Assembly (NCBI GenBank): GCA_028823855.1
Contig: JAPPFL010000038.1
Span: 1-64,000, forward strand
Direction: 5' to 3'
Origin: Albidovulum sp.
Lineage (GTDB): Bacteria; Pseudomonadota; Alphaproteobacteria; Rhodobacterales; Rhodobacteraceae
Length of the DNA stretch: 64,000 nt
Of the stretch, positions 39,049-48,459 are shown piece after piece. Every line of letters starts with the position of its first letter. Within the stretch, counting starts at the first letter, position 1. Below the pieces are notes generated by a model. It was not told where the DNA came from and did not search any database. It was given only the letters and a program-made list of their open reading frames with translations. The translations under genes were made by a program, and so were the position numbers.

Positions 39049-39182
39049 GTACGTTGTGCCGACGAACGATGCTGCTGCACAGCGTCGGGGAAGAAATCGC
39101 GTCCGCGTGGCAGAGATACTTGCCGCCGCAGGGCCGAATCATTATCTGACAAAGGAATGTCCTGCTTGGGATTCCAGTTCTT

Positions 39183-39755
39183 ATGATCAGCAATATGTTG
39201 CTACATGCTTGGGTTTCGGTCAAAAATCCGAAAGAAGGCGCGGCCATTGTTCTGAATTTGGCGCCAAGTTGGCGCGTGCTGCTAGAAATGGCCGCTCTCG
39301 TTATCGTTCTAAATGTATTCCTTACACAAGCATTTGCCCTAGTTACGCCATCGCCTCCTAGCGGCTCTCTACTGGCTACTTTGGAGGCCCCTCTGCCAAG
39401 CTTGCTGATTCACGCGGCTTTGCTAGCTATCGTTGTCGTGGCGACATTCGGTATTGGTCGCATTATGGGAGGGTCCGGCAGTCTTGAAGAAACTTTTTTG
39501 ATTTTGGTTTGGCTTCAGTTCCTCATGTTGGTCGCCAATTTTCTTCAAATCGTGGTGGCGCTGATTTGGTCGCCGCTAGGCCTTTTCGCCGCATTGCTTT
39601 CATCAGTTCTTTTTCTTTGGCTATTCGTAAATTTCGTATTGGTACTTCATGGATTTAGATCGGCATTAAAGGTACTGCTCGCGTCAATTGCGTCCTTTTT
39701 CGCAATGATTTTTCTGATTGCCGTTAGCGTATCATTTTTCGGGTTCATGGTTTAG
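39183..39755 (+). CDS. YIP1-family membrane protein (second of two)
   Basis: A 190-aa protein with about five hydrophobic helices and the YIP1-type start 'AWVSVKNPKEGAAIVLNL'. 'LLIHAALLAIVVVATFGIGRIMGGSGSLEETFLILVWLQFL' is the characteristic core. It follows the first YIP1-like gene after 134 bases and ends 10 bases before sufS. The two are only distantly similar to each other. Confidence 0.75.
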   Translation: MISNMLLHAWVSVKNPKEGAAIVLNLAPSWRVLLEMAALVIVLNVFLTQAFALVTPSPPSGSLLATLEAPLPSLLIHAALLAIVVVATFGIGRIMGGSGSLEETFLILVWLQFLMLVANFLQIVVALIWSPLGLFAALLSSVLFLWLFVNFVLVLHGFRSALKVLLASIASFFAMIFLIAVSVSFFGFMV

Positions 39756-39765
39756 GACGGGCGGC

Positions 39766-40983
39766 ATGTACGATGTCGAAGTAGTAAGGCGCGATTTCCC
39801 GATTCTGTCTCGCGAGGTTAACGGCAAGCCGCTGACTTATCTGGACAACGCCGCATCCGCGCAAAAGCCTCGGGCCGTAATTGATTCCGTAACGCGAGCT
39901 TATTCCGAAGAATACGCGAATGTTCATAGAGGCCTGCACTACCTCTCGAATAGAGCCACCGACAAATACGAGGCGACGCGAGGAATTATCGCGCGGTTCC
40001 TAAATGCCGACGACGATGAAATCCTGTATACAACCGGCGCTACGGAATCGATCAATTTAGTCGCTTATAGCTGGGCGATGCCGCGCATCGGCGACGGCGA
40101 CGAAATTTTATTGTCTGTGATGGAGCACCACGCAAATATAGTGCCCTGGCATTTTTTGCGCGAACGCCAAGGCGCCGTATTGAAATGGGTAGAAATTCGA
40201 GGCGACGGCAGCTTGGATACGCAAAAATTTATCGATTCAATTGGCGAGAAGACCAAGCTCGTAGCGATAACGCAAATGTCCAACGTGCTGGGAACGCGAG
40301 TAGACGTGGCGGAATTAGCTTCGGCCGCGCATGCGAGAGGTGTTCCGATTTTAGTCGATGCATCGCAATCCGCCGTGCACGGCAAGACTGATATCCGTGA
40401 AATCGATGTCGATTTTCTAGCTATTACCGGGCACAAGCTCTACGGCCCTTCAGGATCGGGCGCCCTCTATGCGAAGAGGGAGAGAATCGCGGAAATGCGC
40501 CCGTTTAAGGGCGGCGGCGACATGATTAGCGAAGTTACGCGCGGAAATGTTGCCTATAACGACCCGCCGCATAAATTCGAATCCGGAACTCCGCCGATCG
40601 TGCAAATTATCGGGCTTGGCGCGGCTCTCGAATATCTGATGGACCTAGGAATGGATGCGGTGGAAGCCCATGAAAATAGCATCCGCGACTATGCGCAGGA
40701 GCGGCTGTCGACTTACAATTGGCTGGAAGTTCAAGGCAAGGCTCCGAACAAGGGAGCGATATTTTCCTTTACTTTAAAAGGCATGGCGCACGCTCACGAC
40801 ATATCGACTATACTAGATCAAAAGGGTATTGCCGTCAGGGCAGGGCATCACTGCGCGCAGCCGCTAATGGAGCAATTGGGTGTAACTGCAACATGTCGGG
40901 CATCGTTTGGGCTCTACAACACCCGTCATGAAGTAGACAAGCTCGCCGATGCCTTGGAATTCTGCAACGAAATTTTTTCGTAG
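39766..40983 (+). CDS. sufS: Cysteine desulfurase SufS
   Basis: A 405-aa class II desulfurase starting at ATG 39766 ('[20 protein letters not shown]') with an AGGA site upstream. '[11 protein letters not shown]', '[14 protein letters not shown]', the PLP Lys in '[17 protein letters not shown]' and the persulfide Cys in '[16 protein letters not shown]' are intact. Last SUF gene seen; no sufT, sufE or sufA follows, so a sulfur-transfer partner must be elsewhere. Confidence 0.95.
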   Translation: MYDVEVVRRDFPILSREVNGKPLTYLDNAASAQKPRAVIDSVTRAYSEEYANVHRGLHYLSNRATDKYEATRGIIARFLNADDDEILYTTGATESINLVAYSWAMPRIGDGDEILLSVMEHHANIVPWHFLRERQGAVLKWVEIRGDGSLDTQKFIDSIGEKTKLVAITQMSNVLGTRVDVAELASAAHARGVPILVDASQSAVHGKTDIREIDVDFLAITGHKLYGPSGSGALYAKRERIAEMRPFKGGGDMISEVTRGNVAYNDPPHKFESGTPPIVQIIGLGAALEYLMDLGMDAVEAHENSIRDYAQERLSTYNWLEVQGKAPNKGAIFSFTLKGMAHAHDISTILDQKGIAVRAGHHCAQPLMEQLGVTATCRASFGLYNTRHEVDKLADALEFCNEIFS

Positions 40984-41057
40984 TTGCCGGACATTGCCGG
41001 CCGAAAATCGAAAACAATTTGCGTTCGTGCTCGGTTTCCGGTAGGCGAGCTAGATTG

Positions 41058-41134
41058 GCACCCGTAGCTCAGCAGGATAGAGCGCTGCCCTCCGAAGGCA
41101 GAGGCCAGAGGTTCGAATCCTCTCGGGTGCGCCA
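41058..41134 (+). tRNA. tRNA-Arg, anticodon CCG
   Basis: 77 bases with encoded CCA. The acceptor stem GCACCCG pairs with CGGGTGC, the D-arm contains AGCTCAGCAGGATAGAGC, the anticodon stem CTGCC/GGCAG encloses loop CTCCGAA with anticodon CCG, and the T-arm GAGGTTCGAATCCTC is perfect. Discriminator base is G. Confidence 0.97.
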
Positions 41135-41268
41135 ATATTTTCCGTCCTCGTCAGGCTAATCTGGATATTAATTCGTTCATGTCGAAACGGGCCGACGCTC
41201 AATGAATTCGCCGCTCGACGAATTTTATCGGATTCCTACCCAAAAAACATTTCGATTCTGGAGGTTAC

Positions 41269-42348
41269 TTGGCGAAATTGATAGATGAACTCGAAAGTAT
41301 ACTGGACCGCATTCCAAACCCGATACTGATCGTCGGCAGGGATCATCGACTGCTCGCGATGAACGCAAATGCGAAAAGCCTGTTCGGAACTCGATTGAAG
41401 AATTTAGGGTTTGAGGCCGTATTCCGCCTGCCCGAGCCTCGAAATTGCGTCCTGGCCGCCTTGAACGGGTCAACGGATCTCGAAAGCACGGAGTGCAGGC
41501 TTATCGTGGCTGGCGAAGCTTCCGATACAGTGTTTAAATTGACCTCTAAACCTCTACTACCCTGTGAATGCGGCCTCGACGGCGCCGTCGTTTCCCTTTG
41601 CGACATGTCGGAATTGGATAGAAACGATCGGATGCGTCGTGATTTCATAACCAACCTTAGCCACGAATTGAGATCGCCAATAACGTCAATTGCCGGGTTT
41701 GTCGAAATCCTTCGAAAGGGTGCTTGGGAGACGGAAAGCGACCGAAATCGCTATCTCGATATCGTGGCTACGGAATCCGGCAGGATGACAAAATTACTAA
41801 ACGATTTTCTAGCTCTTTCGAGCATCGAGTCTAGGGAGAAGGTTCGACCGACATCTAGCGTCGACCTCGTGGCCGTCGTTCAAGATTCAATCGCAGCGCT
41901 TAGCCAATTCGAGCAGCACAGAGGCGCCAATATTCGATTTCGGACAGGACCGAGGAAATGCGAAATCGTCGGAGACGGCGAACAACTTCGGCAAGTATTC
42001 GGAAACATTATCGAAAACGCCATCAAATACGGTGGCGAAGGCAACAGGGTCGATGTCATCGTTTCCAGGCAGCAGTCGACGCCGGAAATCGGTATGCCAT
42101 CCGTAAAGGTTGAGATTTCCGATCGAGGAACAGGGTTTGACCCGATTTACATTCCTAGGCTGACGGAAAGGTTTTTTCGAATCGACCACGCTCGGAACCG
42201 TGAGTCAACGGGTACGGGCCTGGGTCTTGCGATTGTCAAGCATGCGCTCAACCGCCACGGCGGCAAGCTATTGATAGAAAGCACGCCGGGCGTAGGCAGC
42301 AAATTTACCGTGTTGCTTCCGGAATGCTCTTCGAAATCCCGCACGTAA
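41269..42348 (+). CDS. phoR: PhoR-like sensor histidine kinase without membrane segments
   Basis: A 359-aa kinase. The PAS-like N-terminal region (about 1-110) is followed by the dimerisation/phosphoacceptor helix 'NLSHELRSPITSIAGFVEIL' with the His at about residue 131. The ATPase domain has the N-box 'QVFGNIIENAIKYGG', G1 'SDRGTGFDP' and G2 'STGTGLGLAIVKH'. TTG is the start, decided by the strong GGAGG 5 bases upstream; the frame upstream closes at 41203 without adding any hydrophobic stretch. Usual PhoR proteins have N-terminal membrane helices, so this one is probably cytosolic and takes its signal through PhoU/PstB. Confidence 0.85.
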   Translation: MAKLIDELESILDRIPNPILIVGRDHRLLAMNANAKSLFGTRLKNLGFEAVFRLPEPRNCVLAALNGSTDLESTECRLIVAGEASDTVFKLTSKPLLPCECGLDGAVVSLCDMSELDRNDRMRRDFITNLSHELRSPITSIAGFVEILRKGAWETESDRNRYLDIVATESGRMTKLLNDFLALSSIESREKVRPTSSVDLVAVVQDSIAALSQFEQHRGANIRFRTGPRKCEIVGDGEQLRQVFGNIIENAIKYGGEGNRVDVIVSRQQSTPEIGMPSVKVEISDRGTGFDPIYIPRLTERFFRIDHARNRESTGTGLGLAIVKHALNRHGGKLLIESTPGVGSKFTVLLPECSSKSRT

Positions 42349-42523
42349 AGTAGTTTCATCACAAAACTGTTGCGAAATCGTAATACGCTTGTGATAAAAT
42401 TACTGTGTAATTCATGGCGGGCAGGTTTTCCGGCGCTAAAGATCCGGGCAAGCGGAAATTCAAATCGGAATCCGAATTCCCAAACGGTTCGAATCAATTT
42501 ATTGGGCAGTAGGGAACTAGAGC

Positions 42524-43315
42524 ATGAATTCGCATGGCACGGGAGAGAAACCGGCTGCTTCGGTCAAAATCCTGGCGCGCGACGTTAATGTGCACTATGG
42601 CGACAAACAAGCGTTGAACGATGTTTGCGTGGATGTGGATGACAATGCGGTAACGGCCTTTATCGGTCCCTCGGGGTGCGGAAAATCAACCTTTCTTCGC
42701 TGTCTCAATCGAATGAACGATTCAATCGAATCCTGTCGCGTTGAAGGCAGAATCGAACTCGACGGCGAGAGCATTCACGATCGATCTCTTGACCCGGTTC
42801 AGCTGCGAGCACGCGTCGGAATGGTGTTTCAGAAACCGAATCCGTTTCCCAAGTCAGTATATGACAACGTTGCTTATGGACCGCGAATCCATGGTCTTGT
42901 TTCAAGCAATCAAGAACTCGACGAATTGGTCGAAGCTTCATTGCGAGGCGCCGCGCTATGGGACGAAACCAGGGACAGGTTGCGCGAGCCGGGAACCGGT
43001 TTGTCCGGCGGCCAGCAGCAAAGGCTGTGCATAGCAAGAGCCATCGCAACTTCGCCGGAAGTGCTGCTGATGGACGAGCCGTGCTCGTCGCTCGACCCGA
43101 TCGCAACGTCGCAGATCGAGGAACTTATCCACAATCTCAGGGAAAAATATTGCGTCGTTATTGTCACTCACTCGATGCAGCAAGCGGCGAGAGTCAGTCA
43201 GAAAACGGCGTTTTTCCATCTCGGATGGCTTGTTGAATTCAACGACACCAACGAAATATTTACCAATCCCAGGGATGAGCGAACCGAAAGCTACATTACC
43301 GGAAGGATTGGATAG
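42524..43315 (+). CDS. pstB: Phosphate ABC transporter ATPase PstB
   Basis: A 263-aa ATPase. Walker A '[19 protein letters not shown]', Q-loop '[21 protein letters not shown]' with the PstB-typical NPFP, signature '[17 protein letters not shown]', Walker B '[16 protein letters not shown]' and the end 'ETGRIG'-like tail are all seen. pstS, pstC and pstA, which usually lie between phoR and pstB, are missing; only 175 bases separate the two genes. It may serve a transporter encoded elsewhere or be kept for its signalling role with PhoU. Confidence 0.94.
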   Translation: MNSHGTGEKPAASVKILARDVNVHYGDKQALNDVCVDVDDNAVTAFIGPSGCGKSTFLRCLNRMNDSIESCRVEGRIELDGESIHDRSLDPVQLRARVGMVFQKPNPFPKSVYDNVAYGPRIHGLVSSNQELDELVEASLRGAALWDETRDRLREPGTGLSGGQQQRLCIARAIATSPEVLLMDEPCSSLDPIATSQIEELIHNLREKYCVVIVTHSMQQAARVSQKTAFFHLGWLVEFNDTNEIFTNPRDERTESYITGRIG

Positions 43316-43330
43316 GGGCAGGGCAGGGAC

Positions 43331-44056
43331 ATGATTGAAAAGGAACACATTCATTCGGCCTTTGACCGAGATCTTCATAATTTACAGTCCTCTGTCATGC
43401 GGATGGGAGGACTGGTCGAGGCTTCGATAATCAATACGAGCAGAGCCCTGGCGGACAATGACGAGGAACTTGCTCGAAAAATTGTTGACGATGACCAATT
43501 GATCGACGGCCTGGAATCGGAAGTGAATTTAGCGGCATTGGAACTTCTGGCTCTGAGGCAGCCAATAGCTCAGGATTTAAGGTTCGTATTCGCAGTTTTG
43601 AAAATTGCAACGAATCTGGAAAGAATTGGCGATTATTCGAAAAACATGGCGAAGAGGACCACTGTGTTGCTGAAGACACCGCCGCCGAACGGCGCAGTCG
43701 CATCCATTCGCCGCCTATCGCACAGCGTTCAGGTTTTGCTTAAGGATTCCTTAGACTCGTTTGCCGAAAGGGACGCGGAAAAAGCGAGGGAAATTATTGT
43801 CCGCGACAGGGATATCGACTTAATGTACAATTCGCTTTTTCGCGAATTTCTAACATATATGATGGAAGATCCTCGGTCGATCACGCCTGCCATGCATTTG
43901 CATTTCATGGCTAAAAACCTGGAAAGAGCGGGCGATCATATCACAAGCGTTTCCGAACAGGTTATTTTTCAGGTGACGGGCGAAATGCCTAAAGACGATC
44001 GTCTAGTAGAAGACACGACATCCTACGAGGCAGTCTCGATGGGCGCGGTGAATTAA
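43331..44056 (+). CDS. phoU: Phosphate signalling protein PhoU
   Basis: A 241-aa helical protein made of two PhoU repeats. The first has 'LHNLQSSVMRMGGLVEASI' and 'PIAQDLRFVFAVLKIATNLERIGDYSKNMA' with the metal-binding E/D-xxx-D pattern; the second has 'MHLHFMAKNLERAGDHITSVSEQV'. It starts 15 bases after pstB. PhoU links transporter state to PhoR kinase activity and represses the Pho regulon when phosphate is plentiful. Confidence 0.94.
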   Translation: MIEKEHIHSAFDRDLHNLQSSVMRMGGLVEASIINTSRALADNDEELARKIVDDDQLIDGLESEVNLAALELLALRQPIAQDLRFVFAVLKIATNLERIGDYSKNMAKRTTVLLKTPPPNGAVASIRRLSHSVQVLLKDSLDSFAERDAEKAREIIVRDRDIDLMYNSLFREFLTYMMEDPRSITPAMHLHFMAKNLERAGDHITSVSEQVIFQVTGEMPKDDRLVEDTTSYEAVSMGAVN

Positions 44057-44171
44057 GGAGATTGTCAATTGCGAACGGATTTCTGCGAATCGCTAGTTGA
44101 CGTAATTTGGATTTCGCAACTTTCTAGAGGATGGACATCTTGTTCGGGCGCCTTGAATTCGAGGAAATAAC

Positions 44172-44867
44172 GTGACCCAAAATTCTCATTCGCCAGCCGT
44201 CTTGATAGTGGAGGATGACAAGAACCAGCTAGAACTCCTGGAATCTTCGATAAAAATGCACGGATTCACTCCTATTTGCGCGATGTGCGGAGAAGAGGCG
44301 ATGGAATTGGTCCAGGAAGCGGCGCCTGACGTAGTAGTACTTGACTGGATGCTACCGGGAATATCCGGCCTCGAAGTTTGCCGGCGAATTCGCGCCAATA
44401 AACTCACTCGCACTATTCCTGTTATCATGCTTTCGGCCCGAACCATTGAAGAAGACAGAATATCTGGGCTTAAGAGTGGCGCCGACGATTATGTGACCAA
44501 GCCGTTTTCGATCGAAGAACTCATGGAGCGAGTTCGTGCTTGCCTTAGACGAACCATGCCGACGGCCGTAGGCGAAATAATTGAATGCTGCGACATAAAA
44601 TTGGATGCAGAAAAATACCGCGTATATAGAGGCGGAAATCAGTTGCATCTAGGGTCAACGGAATACAGACTCTTGGCAACTTTGATGGAAAAGCCCGGTC
44701 GCGTGCTAACCAGGGACCAATTGCTGGACCGCGTTTGGGGGCGCCGGATTTTTGTCGAAACGCGAACCGTCGACGTCCACATTGCTCGGCTACGGAAAAG
44801 CCTTTGCAAATTCGGAGGCGTCGACCCGATCCGCACAGTGAGGGGAGTCGGCTATTCGATCGGCTAG
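44172..44867 (+). CDS. phoB: Phosphate regulon response regulator PhoB
   Basis: A 231-aa OmpR/PhoB-type regulator. In the receiver domain (1-120) the phosphoacceptor Asp is in 'VVVLDWMLPGISGLEV' and the conserved Lys in 'DYVTKPFSIEEL'. The C-terminal winged helix (130-230) has 'LHLGSTEYRLLATLMEKPGRVLTRDQLLDRVWG' and 'RTVDVHIARLRKSL'. Downstream of phoU by 115 bases. In this cluster the regulator comes last and the kinase first. Confidence 0.93.
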   Translation: MTQNSHSPAVLIVEDDKNQLELLESSIKMHGFTPICAMCGEEAMELVQEAAPDVVVLDWMLPGISGLEVCRRIRANKLTRTIPVIMLSARTIEEDRISGLKSGADDYVTKPFSIEELMERVRACLRRTMPTAVGEIIECCDIKLDAEKYRVYRGGNQLHLGSTEYRLLATLMEKPGRVLTRDQLLDRVWGRRIFVETRTVDVHIARLRKSLCKFGGVDPIRTVRGVGYSIG

Positions 44868-45181
44868 CAATCGAAACGAGTAAAGAACTTCGAATCAAAG
44901 ATCGCCGACTGCCGCTTACCGGATTAATATTTCGCCAACTTGATAGTCGGTTGCTGTATTCCTGAATTCAAAAGAGCCAGCGAAGCCGCCAATTCGCGAA
45001 TAACCGGATATATTTTTCCGATAATGAATATTATGTTAATTTTAGCCGGGAATCGCGCTGACATTTCCGAGTATTATTCCAGGTCCCGGCGATTTATAGA
45101 ATTACGTTGCAGAATGCAGCCTAAGATGCAGAATTCTCGTCGCCATCTCTTCCTTTCGGTTTTTGACGGAGCGCGCCGCCT
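44868..45181. other. AT-rich intergenic stretch before aroQ
   Basis: About 310 bases, with runs such as AATGAATATTATG around 45020. No gene or hairpin is evident. The aroQ promoter is probably here. Confidence 0.4.
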
Positions 45182-45622
45182 ATGACTTCGATACTCGTCC
45201 TGAATGGACCCAATCTCAACATGCTCGGATCACGGGAACCCGAAATATACGGAACTGATTCTTTGACGGCGATTGAAAGAATTTGCCGCGAACGCGGCGA
45301 CCACTTGGGCGTTGACATTGAGTTTCTTCACAGCAATCACGAAGGAACTCTAATCGATGCCATACATAACGCATCAACGCGAACTGACGCGATCGTAATT
45401 AATGCGGCCGCCTACACGCACACGTCGGTTGCATTGATGGACGCTCTAAAGTCCGTTCCGCAACCGGTTGTAGAAATCCACCTTACGAATATTCATCGAC
45501 GCGAGTCGTTTCGTTCTCGATCCTACATTTCTTTGGCTGCCGACGGAGTCATTCTGGGGTTCGGAGCCAAAGGCTACGCGCTGGCAATCGAAGCCGCGCT
45601 GGGGCTGGCAAAACCGCGTTGA
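45182..45622 (+). CDS. aroQ: Type II 3-dehydroquinate dehydratase
   Basis: A 146-aa shikimate-pathway enzyme of the dodecameric type II class. The start 'MTSILVLNGPNLNMLGSREPEIYG' has the conserved Asn and Arg/Tyr of the flexible active-site lid. 'FLHSNHEGTLIDAIHNA' holds the Glu/Asn, 'INAAAYTHTSVAL' the substrate-binding region, 'EIHLTNIHRRESFR' the His and Arg. Complete. Convergent with tsf. Confidence 0.95.
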   Translation: MTSILVLNGPNLNMLGSREPEIYGTDSLTAIERICRERGDHLGVDIEFLHSNHEGTLIDAIHNASTRTDAIVINAAAYTHTSVALMDALKSVPQPVVEIHLTNIHRRESFRSRSYISLAADGVILGFGAKGYALAIEAALGLAKPR

Positions 45623-45680
45623 ATTTGATCGGCGCCGGTGAAATCCGTTAGTTTCAAGTCCTCTGCGAAAAGGAAACTTG

Positions 45681-45709
45681 GGTTGCGTCGGCGCAGTTTT
45701 TTCGCAACC
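45681..45709 (-). terminator. Hairpin right after tsf, possible shared terminator
   Basis: GGTTGCG (45681-45687) pairs with CGCAACC (45703-45709) around a 15-base loop, directly at the tsf stop codon and between convergent aroQ and tsf. The T-content after the stem in the tsf direction is modest, so this is a weak candidate. Confidence 0.3.
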
Positions 45710-46545
45710 TATCCGTTTTTTTCGATGCCTTCGCCAACTTCGAAGCGAACGAAATCGACAATTTCGATTCCGGCATTCTCGGCGAATGAACGAATATTCT
45801 GATCCTGATCAAATACGTACTTTTGGTTCAGCAAGGTAACTTCCTCGAAGTACTTTCGCAATCTACCCGCAATCATCTTTTCGATCACCGCCTCCGGCTT
45901 TCCGGATTCTCTCGCTTGTTCGGCAAGCACATTTTTCTCGCGCTCGATGGCATCTGCAGGCAAATCATTTTCCGACAGCGAAAGCGGCCTTGAAGCCGCG
46001 ACGTGCAGCGCAATTTGACGCGCCGCATGCCCGTCGCCGCCGTTGTAGGCAACCAACGCGCCAATTTTGCCGAGATTCTTTGAAGGCGAATTGTGCACGT
46101 ATCCTACAACTCCGCCGCCTACAACTTTTCGCATTCTGCGTAGCGATAAATTTTCGCCGATAGTCGCAACCTTTTCCGTTACGGCGTCTTTTACCGTTCT
46201 GCCGCCAATGTCGCTCGCGAGAAGAGTCTCCAAATCGGGGGACTCGATAGCCAGCTTTAGAATGTCCGATACGAGACTTTGGAATTCGGAATTCTTAGCG
46301 ACAAAATCGGTTTCCGAATTCACTTCGACCACTACCCCGGCGCTTCCGTCAATGCGTATACCGACCAGTCCTTCGGCGGCAATTCGTCCCGCCTTTTTAG
46401 CCGCGGTTGCTAGGCCCTTTTTTCGAAGCCAGTCGACGGCAGCTTCGGTATCGCCATCGTTTTCGACCAATGCCTTTTTTGCGTCCATAATCCCCGCGCC
46501 AGTCATTTCGCGGAGCTGTTTAACCATTGCAGCTGTAACAGCCAT
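45709..46545 (-). CDS. tsf: Translation elongation factor Ts
   Basis: A 278-aa nucleotide-exchange factor for EF-Tu. The UBA-like N-terminus 'VKQLREMTGAGIMDAKKALVENDGD' includes the TGAG-MD-KKAL signature, followed by 'AAVDWLRKKGLATAAKKAGRIAAEG' and the core 'VEVNSETDFVAKNSEFQSL' with the TDFVA signature. It lies 11 bases after rpsB in the usual rpsB-tsf pair. pyrH and frr, which often come next, do not follow; aroQ is convergent instead. Confidence 0.96.
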   Translation of the reverse strand: MAVTAAMVKQLREMTGAGIMDAKKALVENDGDTEAAVDWLRKKGLATAAKKAGRIAAEGLVGIRIDGSAGVVVEVNSETDFVAKNSEFQSLVSDILKLAIESPDLETLLASDIGGRTVKDAVTEKVATIGENLSLRRMRKVVGGGVVGYVHNSPSKNLGKIGALVAYNGGDGHAARQIALHVAASRPLSLSENDLPADAIEREKNVLAEQARESGKPEAVIEKMIAGRLRKYFEEVTLLNQKYVFDQDQNIRSFAENAGIEIVDFVRFEVGEGIEKNG

Positions 46546-46556
46546 CGATCTTCTCC

Positions 46557-47393
46557 TTAGGCCGCAGATACGGCGGCGGACTGTTCCAAGTCGCCTTTTT
46601 CGCTTTCGGATGATTCCTTGGCGCCGCCTTCTGCAGCTTCCGAGAGTGCCGGTTCCGTTTCCAGTGAATCAGCGAGTTCGCCTACGTCTACGCCGGCATC
46701 GCCCATGTGCTTGGCCATCCCCGACAATACCGCTCTTGCGACAAGATCGCAGTACAAAAAGATCGCGCGCGACGCGTCATCGTTGCCGGGTATCAGATAT
46801 TTTATTCCATCCGGCGAGCAATTCGTGTCAACAATACCGACTACGGGAATCCCCAATTTTTTTGCTTCTGCCACCGCAAGCGCTTCCTTTTTTACATCGA
46901 TGACGAACAGAATATCGGGTACGCCGCCCATGTCGCGAATTCCGCCCAGCGATGCTTGGAGTTTTGTTTGTTCACGCTCGAGACCCAAGCGCTCCTTCTT
47001 CGTCAGCCCCTCCACGCCTGCCGACAATTGCTCGTCAATTGTTCGCAGTCTTGAAATGGAGTTGGAAACCGTCTTCCAGTTGGTAAGAGTACCACCGAGC
47101 CAACGATGATTGACAAAATATTGGGCGCACCTCTCCGCCGCCTCGGCAATTGGCTTTTGCGCTTGACGCTTCGTCCCGACAAAGAGAACTTTCCCGCCCT
47201 TTGAGACAACTTCCGTTACCGCGTTCAATGCCGTGTCCAGCATTGGAACCGTCAATGTTAGGTTGATTATATGGATTCCGTTCCGTTTGCCGTAAATGTA
47301 CTCGGACATCAGCGGGTTCCACCTTTGAGTCTGGTGACCAAAGTGCACGCCCGCCTCCAAGAGCTGACGCAAATTAAAGTCTGGTACTGTCAT
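46557..47393 (-). CDS. rpsB: 30S ribosomal protein S2
   Basis: A 278-aa ribosomal protein. ATG at 47393 gives the typical start '[27 protein letters not shown]'-like sequence ([19 protein letters not shown]). '[13 protein letters not shown]', '[19 protein letters not shown]', '[15 protein letters not shown]' and '[19 protein letters not shown]' are diagnostic. It has an acidic, Ala/Glu/Ser-rich C-terminal extension of about 40 residues, seen in several alphaproteobacteria. Divergent from the pseudouridine kinase gene. Confidence 0.96.
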   Translation of the reverse strand: MTVPDFNLRQLLEAGVHFGHQTQRWNPLMSEYIYGKRNGIHIINLTLTVPMLDTALNAVTEVVSKGGKVLFVGTKRQAQKPIAEAAERCAQYFVNHRWLGGTLTNWKTVSNSISRLRTIDEQLSAGVEGLTKKERLGLEREQTKLQASLGGIRDMGGVPDILFVIDVKKEALAVAEAKKLGIPVVGIVDTNCSPDGIKYLIPGNDDASRAIFLYCDLVARAVLSGMAKHMGDAGVDVGELADSLETEPALSEAAEGGAKESSESEKGDLEQSAAVSAA

Positions 47394-47547
47394 GGCTATT
47401 CCTTTCCGGTTTGCGCCACGGCGAAATCGCAGGGTAAACACCCAACCGGCGGACACGCGATTAGCAGTTCACGAGCCCATGTTCCGCCTGAGAATTGTAA
47501 CGGTGCCTTACTCGAATATACTTGCCTCCACAAGCGGGAAAAGTTGA

Positions 47548-48459
47548 ATGAATTCGGCTAACAAGCAGCTTAAGTCGCCTCGGTCCAGGGCAGTCTGCAT
47601 TGGGTCCGTGCATTGGGACTGGATAGGAACGACGACAATTGAATCTTGCGAAGACGTTCCGGGCATTATCGAACGAAGACCTGGCGGCGTTGCATTCAAT
47701 GTGGCGGCGGGATTGAATTATAATGGCGTTGATGCCGCGCTTCTTGGCGCGGTGGGCAATGACCGCGAAGGCGAGGAGCTTGTGCGCGCATTAAACCATA
47801 TGGGCTTGTGCACTAAATTTTTGCTGCGCATTCCAAATTTGCCGACAGATCGTTATCTTGCCATCGAAAATCGAAGAGGCTTGGTTGCTGCGGTCGCTGA
47901 CACACGCATGCTAGAACGGGCCGGAATAAAAATTCTCGATTTTTTTCGATCCGCCGATTCGCTAAGCACGGCAAGGACGTGGGCCCATACGATCGTTATA
48001 GACGGTAATCTGACGTCAATCTTCTTGGAGGCCTTGCACGACATTCAAAAGTCGTTGGGATCCAAATTCGCGGTTGTGTGCGCGTCACCCGGCAAAGCCT
48101 CTCGGATTTCAAATTTTGCGAGAGTTCCCAATACGACGATCTACATGAATCTTTTCGAAGCCAAAAGATTGCTGGGACGAGATTGTCGAAACGCCTGCGA
48201 TGCGGCTGAGTTGCTTTGCAATTTCGGGTTTGAACGAGTTGCGGTTACTAACGGTCCTAGCCCGGCAGCGGTCGCAACGTTCGGCGAATTGATTGAATGC
48301 CGCCCTCCGAAAGTAGACGCCGTTCGCGCAACCGGGTCCGGAGATGCATTTGCCGCGGCTCATATCGCGAGTGAGCTAAATGGCGACAGCGCGGAGCAAT
48401 CTTTGAAAAATGCTGTCTTGCTGGCCTCGCTATTCGCCGCGGGAGAACTAGAATATTGA
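47548..48459 (+). CDS. psuK: PfkB-family carbohydrate kinase, probably pseudouridine kinase
   Basis: A 303-aa ribokinase-fold protein. The N-terminus 'AVCIGSVHWDWIG' and 'RRPGGVAFNVAAGLNYNGVDAALLGAVGND' form the first PfkB region; the C-terminal PfkB signature 'VRATGSGDAFAAAHI' carries the catalytic Asp (GSGDAF). The next gene is pseudouridine-5'-phosphate glycosidase and overlaps it, so pseudouridine is the expected substrate. A less typical N-terminal DT(R)GG-type motif is present only in altered form. Confidence 0.85.
   Translation: MNSANKQLKSPRSRAVCIGSVHWDWIGTTTIESCEDVPGIIERRPGGVAFNVAAGLNYNGVDAALLGAVGNDREGEELVRALNHMGLCTKFLLRIPNLPTDRYLAIENRRGLVAAVADTRMLERAGIKILDFFRSADSLSTARTWAHTIVIDGNLTSIFLEALHDIQKSLGSKFAVVCASPGKASRISNFARVPNTTIYMNLFEAKRLLGRDCRNACDAAELLCNFGFERVAVTNGPSPAAVATFGELIECRPPKVDAVRATGSGDAFAAAHIASELNGDSAEQSLKNAVLLASLFAAGELEY

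Noticed and set aside
42354-42411. Pho box upstream of pstB
   Set aside because: TTTCATCACAAAACTGTTGC and TTGTGATAAAATTACTGTG resemble half-sites, but the spacing and repeat identity do not match the 7+4+7 pattern well enough to list.
46067-46903. Long plus-strand frame of 278 codons over tsf/rpsB
   Set aside because: Antisense to two well-conserved translation genes.
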